Source: Paraburkholderia monticola (GTDB taxonomy: Bacteria; Pseudomonadota; Gammaproteobacteria; Burkholderiales; Burkholderiaceae). Taken from it: a DNA stretch of 64,000 bases. Each line of letters starts with the position of its first letter. Position 1 is the stretch's first letter. This document shows, in pieces, positions 26,735-35,891 of the stretch. The position numbers and the translations under genes are program-made. The stretch spans positions 372,001 through 436,000 of the forward strand of contig NZ_LRBG01000039.1 in the NCBI RefSeq assembly GCF_001580545.1. Reading direction: 5' to 3'. The notes under the pieces are model-generated. The model was not told the origin of the DNA. It searched no databases and saw only the letters and a list, made by a program, of their open reading frames with translations.

Positions 26735-28094
26735 GCGGCGCGTGGGGCGCGTGGGGCGCGCGCGGATCGGAAGCGTAGGCTGGCTGCTGGTGGTGTTCGT
26801 CATCTCGGCGATCATGCTCTTCGCGCTCCTCTACTGGCTCACGGGCCGATACCTGCTGCACGAGGTCGACGAGCGCCTGCGCGGCGAGTTTGCCGAGTTT
26901 CATGCGATAGACCGCAGCCAGGCGATCACGACCATCGGCGCACTCAGCCGCCGCGACGTGGCAAGCGCGCGGCCCTATGGCGTGTTCGAGGCGAACGGCA
27001 CGCGGCTCGCCGGTAACGTGTCGGTACTGCCGCCAGAAGAGGACCGCAAGCCATTCGAGTATACGGAGACGATCCGCGACGGCGACAGCATGGTGAGCGC
27101 GCATTACCGCGGCATCATCATTCCGACCACGAGCGGCTTGCGGATCGTGGTCGGCCATTCGATCGGCGAGGTGCTGAGCTTCGACCGCACCCTGCTCAAG
27201 ACGCTGTGCGCCGGGGTTGCGCTGGCGAGCCTGCTGGCGCTCGCTTGCGGCGTCGCGCTCCATCGCCTCGCGAACCGCAGGATTGCCGCGATCGCAGAGA
27301 CCGCCCGCGAAATCATGGCGGGTAAGCTGAACCGGCGCCTTCCGCAGCGCGGCACCCATGACGATCTCGACCGTCTTGCCGCCATCGTCAACACGATGCT
27401 CGACGAGATCGAGCGGCTCGTCGACGAAGTTCGCGGCGTGTGCGCCGGCGTCGCTCACGACCTGCGCACGCCGATGACGTCCCTACGCGCGGGTCTGGAG
27501 CGCTCCCGCCGGCGCGACGACACAGCCGACGACTATGCCCGCGCCATCGACGAGGCGATCGCCCAATCGGACCTCGTGCTCAATCGCTTCACGGCCCTGC
27601 TGCGCATTGCCGAGATCGAGTCCGGCAGCCGCCGCGCCAGTTTCCGCAGAATTTCGCTCGACGCCGTGATGCGCGACGTTGCCGAGCTCTATGAACCGCT
27701 TGCCGAGCATCGCCAGCTTTCGCTAACGCTTGATGCCGACGTGCCGGTCGAAGTTAACGGCGACTTCGATCTCCTGTTCGGCGCGATCGAAAATCTGGTC
27801 GACAACGCGCTGAAATTCACACCGGAAGGCGGCGCGGTCAAACTGGCCGCGCAGATCGAAGACGGGCAACCGGTGTTGGTGATCACCGATAACGGCCCCG
27901 GCATCGCCCCTGCCGAGCGCGGTTCGGTACTACGCATGTTTTATCGCGGACCCGTGTCCGAACGCTCTGTGCCGGGCCACGGCCTCGGTCTCAGTCTGGT
28001 CGCGGCAATCGCGCGGGTGCACGATGCGGCGATCGAGATTCTGGACAACGATCCCGGCTGCAGGATGCAACTGCGGTTTCCGAATCGGGTGTAG
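26721..28094 (+). CDS. Sensor histidine kinase
   Basis: A 457-aa membrane kinase with two transmembrane segments (about residues 20-42 and 160-180) flanking a periplasmic sensor, a HAMP region, the H-box GVAHDLRTPMTSLRAGLE at about residue 235, N-box NLVDNALKFTPEGG and G-boxes DNGPGIAP and GHGLGLSLV. It is the partner of the preceding response regulator. The N-terminus is encoded by a 9-base tandem repeat (RVGRVGRA). Confidence 0.94.
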   Translation: MLQAKRRVGRVGRARIGSVGWLLVVFVISAIMLFALLYWLTGRYLLHEVDERLRGEFAEFHAIDRSQAITTIGALSRRDVASARPYGVFEANGTRLAGNVSVLPPEEDRKPFEYTETIRDGDSMVSAHYRGIIIPTTSGLRIVVGHSIGEVLSFDRTLLKTLCAGVALASLLALACGVALHRLANRRIAAIAETAREIMAGKLNRRLPQRGTHDDLDRLAAIVNTMLDEIERLVDEVRGVCAGVAHDLRTPMTSLRAGLERSRRRDDTADDYARAIDEAIAQSDLVLNRFTALLRIAEIESGSRRASFRRISLDAVMRDVAELYEPLAEHRQLSLTLDADVPVEVNGDFDLLFGAIENLVDNALKFTPEGGAVKLAAQIEDGQPVLVITDNGPGIAPAERGSVLRMFYRGPVSERSVPGHGLGLSLVAAIARVHDAAIEILDNDPGCRMQLRFPNRV

Positions 28095-28317
28095 GGGCTG
28101 CGGATCGCCGATAGCGGCGTGCGACACGCCGGTTCAAAGCCCGACCCACGAAGCGCTTGAGCGCGCACTGCAACGCCAGGGAAGGCGGAACTCACGGTGA
28201 GAACCAGGGGAATCCGATTTCTACCACCGCGGCGCGGCCGGAACAGAATTCATCGCATGTTCACGACAGTTTTCGTTTGCAAAACTCATCAGAAAAACGA
28301 ACACGCCTTCACGTGTG

Positions 28318-29034
28318 TCAGCGGCGCGCGCTTTTATCCTCGCGGTGCCACGCTTCGAGAAGCGTGCGAGTTTGCGCACTCACGTTGGCCTTCACGAACT
28401 CGGCGTTCTCACCGTCGATATCGCTCCAGCCGAGCAGCGACAACATCGATTCGCGAGCGGTATGGAACGCGAGAAACTGTCCAACCAGGCTGAACATCCT
28501 GACGACGGTCACCGGATCCTGTTCGGACCTGCCCGTAATGCGGGCAAGCAACGCGGCGCTGACTTTATTCATCGGCGCGCGCAAGCGCTCCCGCAGGATC
28601 TGCGAGCCTATCGCCGGTTCGCCGCCCGCCTGCTCCCGGGCAAAGAAGAGTCGCCTGTCCGTCTCACGCCCCTTCATGAACATCAGGTCGGCGATCGTGC
28701 ACTGCAGATCGATATACGCATCGATCAGCGCCCGCACCGGCACGTCGCGTTCGAGCAGTTGCCGCGCTTGCGACAGCGCCGGACCGAGCGTCTGCAAAGC
28801 CTCATCGGCAATGGTTTCCACACAGGCGCGATAGACCCCTTCCTTGTTGTCGAAGTAGTACTGCAACGCGGGTGCGTTCACACCGGCGCGCATCGCGATG
28901 TCGCGTGTGGAGGCCCCCGCGAATCCATGCTGCCCAAACAGATAGATCGCGGCGTCGATGATCTTGCTGCGTGTCTCGTCGCCGCATGCATAGCCGCTTT
29001 CAGTCGAACGGCGGGGTCGTCGGGATTCGCTCAT
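28318..29034 (-). CDS. TetR-family repressor of the efflux operon
   Basis: A 238-aa TetR protein of the CecR-like group (HTH: IIDAAIYLFGQHGFAGASTRDIAMRAGVNAPALQYYFDNKEGVY). It is divergent from emrA, and a perfect inverted repeat covering the emrA promoter lies between the two genes. It probably represses the pump until a toxic ligand binds. The 223 bases between it and the histidine kinase hold no convincing gene. Confidence 0.92.
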   Translation of the reverse strand: MSESRRPRRSTESGYACGDETRSKIIDAAIYLFGQHGFAGASTRDIAMRAGVNAPALQYYFDNKEGVYRACVETIADEALQTLGPALSQARQLLERDVPVRALIDAYIDLQCTIADLMFMKGRETDRRLFFAREQAGGEPAIGSQILRERLRAPMNKVSAALLARITGRSEQDPVTVVRMFSLVGQFLAFHTARESMLSLLGWSDIDGENAEFVKANVSAQTRTLLEAWHREDKSARR

Positions 29035-29074
29035 AAGAGAGTGCGTGAGGTTAGGTTTTGAAAAAATATAGCAC

Positions 29075-29104
29075 TTGACAGAATTATTCCGAATGAAATA
29101 ATTC
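29075..29104 (+). promoter_or_regulatory. emrA promoter with overlapping TetR operator
   Basis: TTGACA at 29075-29080 and AATAAT at 29097-29102 (16-base spacer) make a good sigma70 promoter. The perfect palindrome GAATTATT-N8-AATAATTC (29081-29104) fills the spacer and covers the -10 element, so repressor binding would block RNA polymerase. A second copy of the ATTCCGA half-site follows as TCGGAAT at about 29111. Confidence 0.75.
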
Positions 29105-29138
29105 GTCCACTCGGAATAAATTGGGATTTTCCAAACAC

Positions 29139-30275
29139 ATGTCGACGACAGCAGGGGCGCCCGGGCGTGAGGCCCGCGGCGAAGCGCAGCCCGCCCAAAC
29201 CCGGAACAGAAAGCGCCTTATCGCATTCGGGCTCGCGCTCGTGGCGCTCATCGGTGGGGCAATCTATGTGGGTCATTGGTGGCTCGTCGGACGTTTCATT
29301 GAAAGCACGGACGATGCTTATCTGACGGCAGACAGCGTGACCGTCGCGCCGAAGGTGAGCGGCTATGTGACCGATGTTTTTGTCGCCGACAATCAGACCG
29401 TGCAGATCGGTCAGCCGCTGGTGCGGCTCGACACTCGCCAGTATCAGGCGGCGCTCGATCAGTCGAATGCGACAATCGGTGCGCGCAACGCCGACATCGA
29501 GCACGCGCAAGCGCTGCTCACGCAGCAGCGGGCCAACATCGCGCAAGCCGTCGCTCAGGAGGAGGTGGCTCGCGTGAGTCTTCGGCATGCGCAAGACGAA
29601 GTCGCGCGCTACACGCCGCTTGCTGCATCGGGTGCCGAGACGACCGAGCATCTTTCCGAACTCAAAAGCAATCGCGATCAGGCGCAGGCGACCGTCGCCG
29701 CAGACCACGCCGCGCTCGAGTCAGCGCGCTCGCAGATCGGCGCATTGACGGCCCAACTCACCCAGGCGCACGCCCAGCTCGAAGCGGCGCGGGCGAGCGC
29801 CGCGCAGTCGCAACTCGATCTCGAACACACGGTCATCCGAAGCTCCATCGCCGGTCGGGTCGGCGACCGCTCGGTGCGCGTCGGCCAGTTCGTGCAGCCG
29901 GGCACCCGCATGCTCTCGGTCGTGCCGGTGCAGGACACTTACCTCACCGCGAATTTCAAGGAAACGCAGATCGGCCGGATGCGAGTCGGCCAGCCCGTCG
30001 AGATCTCCGTCGATGCGTTGTCCGGTCACACGCTGCACGGCGTCGTCGATAGCTTCGCGCCGGGCACGGGGTCGCAATTCGCATTGTTGCCAGCGGAAAA
30101 CGCGACCGGCAACTTCACCAAGATCGTTCAGCGCGTACCGGTACGCATTCACCTCGAAACCGGACCGGAAACGCATAAGGTGCTGCTGCCCGGCATGTCG
30201 GTCACCGCCCGCGTGGATACCCGCTCTTCACGCGACGACGATCGTCGCATCGAGGCCGAGAACCATCGTGAGTGA
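29139..30275 (+). CDS. emrA: HlyD-family membrane fusion protein (EmrA-like)
   Basis: A 378-aa periplasmic adaptor with one N-terminal helix (RLIAFGLALVALIGGAIYVGHWW), lipoyl halves (VAPKVSGYVTDVFVADNQTVQIGQPLVRLD and SSIAGRVGDRSVRVGQFV), a long Gln/Ala-rich coiled coil between them and a beta-barrel part. It links EmrB with the outer-membrane channel. The ATG at 29139 is used; a TTG six codons upstream is possible and neither has a strong ribosome binding site. Confidence 0.9.
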   Translation: MSTTAGAPGREARGEAQPAQTRNRKRLIAFGLALVALIGGAIYVGHWWLVGRFIESTDDAYLTADSVTVAPKVSGYVTDVFVADNQTVQIGQPLVRLDTRQYQAALDQSNATIGARNADIEHAQALLTQQRANIAQAVAQEEVARVSLRHAQDEVARYTPLAASGAETTEHLSELKSNRDQAQATVAADHAALESARSQIGALTAQLTQAHAQLEAARASAAQSQLDLEHTVIRSSIAGRVGDRSVRVGQFVQPGTRMLSVVPVQDTYLTANFKETQIGRMRVGQPVEISVDALSGHTLHGVVDSFAPGTGSQFALLPAENATGNFTKIVQRVPVRIHLETGPETHKVLLPGMSVTARVDTRSSRDDDRRIEAENHRE

Positions 30276-31872
30276 TGCCACGGCCGCATCCGCCGCGCGG
30301 GCAGCGCCAGCGCATCCGCATGGCGAGCGCGCCAGCGCGTCGGACTGGATCGCGGTGGCGGCAGGCGCGCTTGGCGCGCTGATCGCCACGCTCGACATCT
30401 CCATCACGAACTCGGCACTGCCGCAGATCACAGGCGAGATCGGCGCAACCGGCACGGAAGGCACGTGGATTTCCACGGGCTATCTGATGTCCGAGATCGT
30501 GATGATCCCGCTCGCCGCGTGGCTCACGCGCGTGTTCGGACTGCGTAATTTCCTGCTCGCGAATTCGACGTTGTTCATCGGCTTCTCGATGATGTGCGGC
30601 TGGTCGAGTTCGCTCGGCGTCATGATCGCCGGCCGTATCGGTCAAGGCTTTACCGGCGGCGCGATGATCCCGACCGCGCAGACCATCATCCGCACCCGTT
30701 TGCCCCCGTCCCAATTGCCGGTGGGCATGACCGTGTTCGGCCTCACCGCGCTGCTGGGCCCATTGTTCGGCCCAGTGGTCGGCGGCTGGCTCGCGGAGAA
30801 CATCAGCTGGAGCTGGTGCTTCTTCGTCAACCTGCCGGTCTGCATTGCGCTGATCACGCTGCTGCTTGCCGGACTCGAACCCGACAGGCCCCACTGGGAA
30901 GCGTTTCTGAAGGCGGACTGGCTGGGGATCATCGGGCTCGCCATCGGCCTGAGTTCGCTGACGGTGGTGCTCGAGGAAGGCCAGCGCGAACGCTGGTTCG
31001 AATCGCAGATGATCATCACGTTGACCTGCGTGTCCCTGTTCGGCATGGCGTTGATCGCCATCTCGCAGCTGACCGCCAAAAAGCCCATTCTGCGTTTGTC
31101 GCTGATGCGCAATGGCAGCTTTGCGAGCGTCAACATCATCGTGTTCATCGTCGGTGCGGGGCTGTACGGCATCTCGTACCTTTTGCCTCAGTTCCTCAGC
31201 CAGGTGGCCGGCTACAACGCGCAACAGTCTGGCATGGTGATGCTGCTTTCCGGTCTTCCCGCCATCATGACGATGCCGATCTTGCCGCGCCTGCTGGGCA
31301 AGGTCGACAGCCGCGCGCTCGTGATCGTCGGACTGATCGTGTTCGCATGGAGCTGCATGCTCGACACTACGCTCACTGCGCAGAGCGTCGGTGACGATTT
31401 CACCTGGTCGCAGTTGCTGCGTGGCGTCGGCCAGATTCTCGCGATGATGCCGCTGAATCAGGCCGCCATGGCCGCGGTCTCGCGCGAGGAATCGGGCGAT
31501 GCGGCCGGCCTCTACAACATGGCCCGCAACCTCGGCGGCTCGGTGGGTCTTGCCATCATCGGCACGCTGATCGACCGGCGCGAGACGTTTCACACGGCCG
31601 TGCTGCGCGAATCGATCACGAGCAATTCGCTGAAAGGCCAGCAACGCATCGCGGAAAGCGCAGCCAGCTTCTTCGCCCAGACCGGCGACATGGCGTACGC
31701 GAAGATCCAGGCGCTCGGCCAGCTTGCCGAACAGATCCAGGTCCAGTCGACCGTCATCACCTATTCCGAAACCTTCTGGCTGCTGGGCGTCGCACTGCTT
31801 GCATGCATTCCGCTCGCTTTCCTGCTCAAGAAGCCGCAGCCGGGCGCACCTGCGTCGGCCGCGGGTCACTGA
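30268..31872 (+). CDS. emrB: DHA2-family MFS drug exporter (EmrB-like)
   Basis: A 534-aa transporter with 14 expected helices. It starts at GTG 30268, overlapping the emrA stop by 8 bases (GTGAGTGA); the frame is open further upstream but that part lies inside emrA. Family motifs: LDISITNSALPQITGEIGAT in helix 1 and GRIGQGFTGGAMIPTAQTII (motif C region LLGPLFGPVVGGWL). With EmrA and NodT it exports hydrophobic toxins across both membranes. Confidence 0.93.
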   Translation: MSDATAASAARAAPAHPHGERASASDWIAVAAGALGALIATLDISITNSALPQITGEIGATGTEGTWISTGYLMSEIVMIPLAAWLTRVFGLRNFLLANSTLFIGFSMMCGWSSSLGVMIAGRIGQGFTGGAMIPTAQTIIRTRLPPSQLPVGMTVFGLTALLGPLFGPVVGGWLAENISWSWCFFVNLPVCIALITLLLAGLEPDRPHWEAFLKADWLGIIGLAIGLSSLTVVLEEGQRERWFESQMIITLTCVSLFGMALIAISQLTAKKPILRLSLMRNGSFASVNIIVFIVGAGLYGISYLLPQFLSQVAGYNAQQSGMVMLLSGLPAIMTMPILPRLLGKVDSRALVIVGLIVFAWSCMLDTTLTAQSVGDDFTWSQLLRGVGQILAMMPLNQAAMAAVSREESGDAAGLYNMARNLGGSVGLAIIGTLIDRRETFHTAVLRESITSNSLKGQQRIAESAASFFAQTGDMAYAKIQALGQLAEQIQVQSTVITYSETFWLLGVALLACIPLAFLLKKPQPGAPASAAGH

Positions 31873-31890
31873 AGTTTTTACGGCTTGAAC

Positions 31891-33414
31891 ATGACCGCAC
31901 TCCGCTCTCTTCGCCCCACGCTCTGCACGCTCGCGGTCGCCGGCGCAACCGCTCTGCTCGCAGCCTGCACGGTAGGTCCCGACTATCGTGGCGCCCCGGC
32001 AGTCGCGCCCGAAGCGGCGAGCGCCGCGACGTTCGTTCGCACGCCCGCGCAAGGGTTCGTGACGACCGCTCCCGCGCCAAGCCAATGGTGGCTCGCGCTC
32101 GACGACCCGCAGTTGAATACGCTGATCGCAGCGGCGCTCGCGCACAATCCCGACCTGCGCGCGGCGCAGGCCCGCCTGCGTGCATCGCGTGCGCAATTGC
32201 AACAGCAACGCGCTGCGGAGCTGCCGAAGCTTTCCGCCGACGCTGCCGCGGTGCGCTTGCGCCAGCCCGATCTGAGCGCCCTGTCCTCGTCAGGTTCCAG
32301 CACGGGTTCGTCCGGTCGTGGACCGCTGCAACTCTATACGGCAGGCTTCGACGCATCCTGGGAAATCGATCTGTTCGGCGGCACGCGTCGCGCGATCGAA
32401 GCGGCTACCGCACAATCCGAAGCCGTTGACGCCGACCTTGCCGATACCCAGGTCTCACTGGCAGCCGAGGTCGCTCAGGCATACATCGGCCTGCGCGATC
32501 AGCAGCAGCGTCTCAAGATTGCACAGCGCACCGCCGATCTGCAGCAGCAGATGCTGGCGCTCACCGAACAGCGCCGCGCGGGCGGCACGGCAGCCGAGGT
32601 CGATGTCGAGCGCCTGACCACCCAGGTCGAGACCACGCGCTCGACGCTGACGCCGCTCGCCGCCCAGGTGGAGATTTCGCTCGATCAGCTCGCGGTGCTG
32701 ACCGGCAAGGCACCCGGCGCGCTCGATGCGGAACTGGCCGAATCAGGCGCTTTGCCGACGATGCCCGCCGGCGTGCAGGTAAGCGACCCCACGACGATGC
32801 TCTCGCAACGCCCCGACATTCGCGCCGCCGAGCGCCGCCTCGCGTCGAGCAACGCGCAGATCGGCGAGCACATCGCTGATTTCTTCCCGAAGCTGACACT
32901 GTATGGCGATATCAGCTTTTCGGCCGGGGACCCGGGGCATCTGTTTCGCAAGGCGAATGCGACGTGGCTTGGCGCACCGTATCTGTCATGGAACGTGTTC
33001 GACTTCGGTCGCACGCTCGGTGCGGTGCACGGTGCCGAGGCTTCCCGCGACGAGGCGATCGCCAAATACGAGAAGTCAGTCCTCGCCGCCCTACAGGATG
33101 CCAACGACGGCCTGTCGCGATTCGGTCATCAACGCGAACATCTGGCAACGTTGCAGAAGGTCCAGGCCTCGGCCGTGCGTTCGGCGGACCTGACGCGCCA
33201 GCGGTACCGTGCCGGTACCACGAGCCTCATCGATCTGCTCGACACGCAGCGCACGGAATTTGCCGCGCAGCAGGACGTCGTGTCCGGTCAGGCTGAACTG
33301 CTGAAGGATTTCGTCTCGCTGCAAAAGAGCCTTGGGCTCGGTTGGAGCCGGTATGACGACGGCGCGACGACCAGTCAATCGCCGGCCCCTGGTTTGACGA
33401 GACCTTCGAGCTGA
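31891..33414 (+). CDS. NodT-family outer-membrane efflux lipoprotein
   Basis: A 507-aa TolC-like channel with a lipobox (TALLAACTVGPDY, lipid Cys near residue 28) and two homologous repeats of coiled-coil character, e.g. LAAEVAQAYIGLRDQQQRLKIA and QRPDIRAAERRLASSNAQIGE. It completes the tripartite pump with emrAB. Its last 40 bases overlap the 3' end of the convergent sigma54-activator gene. Confidence 0.92.
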   Translation: MTALRSLRPTLCTLAVAGATALLAACTVGPDYRGAPAVAPEAASAATFVRTPAQGFVTTAPAPSQWWLALDDPQLNTLIAAALAHNPDLRAAQARLRASRAQLQQQRAAELPKLSADAAAVRLRQPDLSALSSSGSSTGSSGRGPLQLYTAGFDASWEIDLFGGTRRAIEAATAQSEAVDADLADTQVSLAAEVAQAYIGLRDQQQRLKIAQRTADLQQQMLALTEQRRAGGTAAEVDVERLTTQVETTRSTLTPLAAQVEISLDQLAVLTGKAPGALDAELAESGALPTMPAGVQVSDPTTMLSQRPDIRAAERRLASSNAQIGEHIADFFPKLTLYGDISFSAGDPGHLFRKANATWLGAPYLSWNVFDFGRTLGAVHGAEASRDEAIAKYEKSVLAALQDANDGLSRFGHQREHLATLQKVQASAVRSADLTRQRYRAGTTSLIDLLDTQRTEFAAQQDVVSGQAELLKDFVSLQKSLGLGWSRYDDGATTSQSPAPGLTRPSS

Positions 33415-35393
33415 TAAAGCTCGATCTTGCGATAGAGCGTGCTTCGCGAGACGCCGAGGTCGCGTGCGGCCTGCGTCAGGTTGCCGTGGGTATGGTGCAC
33501 GGCGCGTGCGATGGCTAAACGTTCCGTTGCCTCGAGACTGGCCCCGTCGTCGCGCGGCGACGGTATGACCTTCGAGGTCGAGACTTCGTCGAGCAACTCG
33601 GCAGGCAGATCGTCGAGGGAAACCGCGGGTTCGCTCGAGGTCAACAGCATGTTCTCGATCACGTTGCGCATTTCCCTGACATTGCCGGGCCACGAATAGG
33701 CACGCAGCAGCGCCATGATTTCCGCGCTCAATTGTCGCTCGGGAACGCCGTGGCGCAAGGCCAGCTTACGGTTGAAGTGCTCGACCAGCAGATCGATGTC
33801 GATGTCCCGTTCGCGCAGCGGCGGAATGCGTATACGCGTCACACTGATCCGATAGTACAGATCGCGTCGAAAGCGACCGGACTCGACCTCTTCGCGCAGA
33901 TTGCGGTTGGTCATCGCCAGCAGACGCACGTCGACGCGGCGCGGCTGGGTGTCGCCAAGCCGGTACATGATGCCCTCTTCCAGAACACGCAATAGAACGG
34001 GTTGCAGTTCGAGCGGCATCTCGCCGATCTCGTCGAGACAAAGCGTGCCGCCATGCGCCAACTCGAAACGGCCCGCGCGCCCTTCCGTTGTCGCGCCGGT
34101 AAAGGCGCCACGCACGTGACCGAACAACTCGCTGGCAATCAGTTCTTTCGATGCCGCTCCGCAGTTGTATGCGACGAACGGGCTGTCGCCGGCCTCTTCA
34201 CCGTGGATCGCGCGAGCGAACAGTTCTTTGCCGACGCCCGTTTCACCTTCGATCAACACCGGTACGCGTCGCCTGGCAAGCTGGCGGCCGCGATTGATGG
34301 CGGCCAGCATCACGGAACTCTGCCCGAGGATTTGCGCGAAGCGGTTGCGCTGCGGGTCCGCCTCGCCGTGGCGCTCCGCGCTGCGCACATGCACGGGCCG
34401 GGTTCGGGTGGGCACCACCAGCATCGCCCCGATCGTGCTGCCGTCGACGACGACGGGGTTGAACCATTCGGCGCTCAGGCCCTCGGGCAAATGCTGCGCC
34501 CAGTCCTCCACCGCCGAGGTCGCGCCCATGCCCGGGAAACGCTCGCCGATACCGACCGGCAAACTGACTCGGCCCGTGGTGTGAACGAGCCGGCCACTGC
34601 GGTCGATGGCAACCATCCCGGCTGCGTCCGAAGACGACATCCGCTGCAGGCAGAAGGCCAGCAAACGCATATGCTCGCGAGCGGCCTGCTCGGCGAGCAC
34701 CATTTCGATCTGGCGCGCGGCGGTCACGGCCAACGTGAGGTTGTTGATCTGATAAGTGGAAGGTGGTCCGGAGATGTCGAGCACACCGATCACCGCGCCG
34801 GTGCCCGGCTCGCAGATCGGCGCTGCCGCGCAACTCCATGACTTGATTCCTTCACAGAAGTGCTCGGAGGCATGGATATAGGTCGGCTCGCGGGTGGCGA
34901 GCGCGGTGCCGATACCGTTGGTGCCGGCCCTGCCTTCGCCCCAGTCGCCGCCAATCGTCAAATGGATTTTTTCGCCCGCCGCCTGCGTGCGCAAATCGCC
35001 GGCCGCTTTCAGGATGACTCCGTCCTGGTTCGTGAGCAGCAGGATCGAATGTGAATCAGCGAAAAGGTCGGCCGTCACCGTGAAGAGGCGCTCGGATGCA
35101 GCCAGCAACTCGCGATGGCGCCACAGCAGCGCCGCCACTTCATCCCCGTGTACCGCGATCGGTGCCGAGACCGCGGTGGGACTCACGCCCGAACGCAAGC
35201 TGCGTTGCCATGAGTCGATCAGTGCGGGCGGAGCGGCCGTGGATGGCTCGCCGGCCAGAAAACGTTCCCACGCGAGCATCGTGCCCCGGTCGGAATGACT
35301 GAGGTTCGCGCGCTGCGCATTCGCGACGATGCCACGTATCGCGGCCTGGTTACCTAGACCCAACATGCTGCCAAGCTGATGTCTCCTCGCCAC
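33375..35393 (-). CDS. Sigma54-dependent activator, AcoR/MimR-like
   Basis: A 672-aa enhancer-binding protein. The N-terminal sensor includes a GAF-type domain (about residues 80-240). The AAA+ domain has Walker A GETGVGKE (383-390) and the sigma54-contact loop GAFTGA (429-434), and a Fis-type HTH ends the protein (LTQAARDLGVSRSTLYRKIELY). It lies just downstream of the monooxygenase operon on the same strand, like MimR in mycobacterial propane monooxygenase clusters. The two sigma54 promoters at 44088 and 48029 are its likely targets. The 192 bases upstream to 35585 show no gene. Confidence 0.93.
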   Translation of the reverse strand: MARRHQLGSMLGLGNQAAIRGIVANAQRANLSHSDRGTMLAWERFLAGEPSTAAPPALIDSWQRSLRSGVSPTAVSAPIAVHGDEVAALLWRHRELLAASERLFTVTADLFADSHSILLLTNQDGVILKAAGDLRTQAAGEKIHLTIGGDWGEGRAGTNGIGTALATREPTYIHASEHFCEGIKSWSCAAAPICEPGTGAVIGVLDISGPPSTYQINNLTLAVTAARQIEMVLAEQAAREHMRLLAFCLQRMSSSDAAGMVAIDRSGRLVHTTGRVSLPVGIGERFPGMGATSAVEDWAQHLPEGLSAEWFNPVVVDGSTIGAMLVVPTRTRPVHVRSAERHGEADPQRNRFAQILGQSSVMLAAINRGRQLARRRVPVLIEGETGVGKELFARAIHGEEAGDSPFVAYNCGAASKELIASELFGHVRGAFTGATTEGRAGRFELAHGGTLCLDEIGEMPLELQPVLLRVLEEGIMYRLGDTQPRRVDVRLLAMTNRNLREEVESGRFRRDLYYRISVTRIRIPPLRERDIDIDLLVEHFNRKLALRHGVPERQLSAEIMALLRAYSWPGNVREMRNVIENMLLTSSEPAVSLDDLPAELLDEVSTSKVIPSPRDDGASLEATERLAIARAVHHTHGNLTQAARDLGVSRSTLYRKIELYQLEGLVKPGAGD

Positions 35394-35585
35394 AACTGTC
35401 CTCCTGGGCGATGGGTTAACGCGGAACCGGGCTCTGCGGCTGGTTTCGTCGTGACTAGCTAGATTGCGACGGCTGGGCGTGGTTCGCTGTTTTCTATTTT
35501 TTTACACCCAGCTGCTAAGGCGCCCGCCAGTATATGCCTGGCGCTTCGACAAGTCTTTTGGGGGAAACACGGTTCGTATGCTCGG

Positions 35586-35792
35586 TCACACAATTGCCTT
35601 CATGATCACACCGGCGACGCTGTGCAAAAGCGGAGCGATCGTCGCGCTGACCTCGGTAACCAGAATCGACAGCCCGCTTAGCGTGATGCCGAAGCCCACG
35701 GTGGTTTTGAGCAGGCGCGTCGAAGGTGTCGCGCGAAGACGCCGGACTGTCATCGCGGCCGCGCCGAGATGGCGCTCCGTTCCTGTAGCCAT
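35586..35792 (-). CDS. Small putative membrane protein (68 aa)
   Basis: An ATG at 35790-35792 with an excellent ribosome binding site (GAGGAG, 7 bases upstream) starts a 68-residue frame. After a basic N-terminus (RRLRATPSTRLLK) come about 38 mostly hydrophobic residues (TTVGFGITLSGLSILVTEV..), enough for one membrane segment. No family is recognised. It sits 99 bases after the chaperonin gene and may be the last gene of the monooxygenase operon. Confidence 0.6.
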   Translation of the reverse strand: MATGTERHLGAAAMTVRRLRATPSTRLLKTTVGFGITLSGLSILVTEVSATIAPLLHSVAGVIMKAIV

Positions 35793-35891
35793 CGTTCATC
35801 TCCTCAACCTGCGGCCGCCCGGTTCGTGCCGGAGGCGGCCTCGCTGTGCCGGCCCCCGGATACGGAGACCGGCTATCTCGCTCTCACGCGC

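Noticed and set aside
30202..32208. 668-codon minus-strand frame opposite emrB
   Set aside because: Arg/Gln/Asp-rich shadow of a transmembrane gene; no ribosome binding site or domain.
35495..35560. GCGCCAG-type hairpin and T run upstream of the activator gene as operon terminator
   Set aside because: The T run is on the wrong side of the hairpin for the minus-strand transcript.
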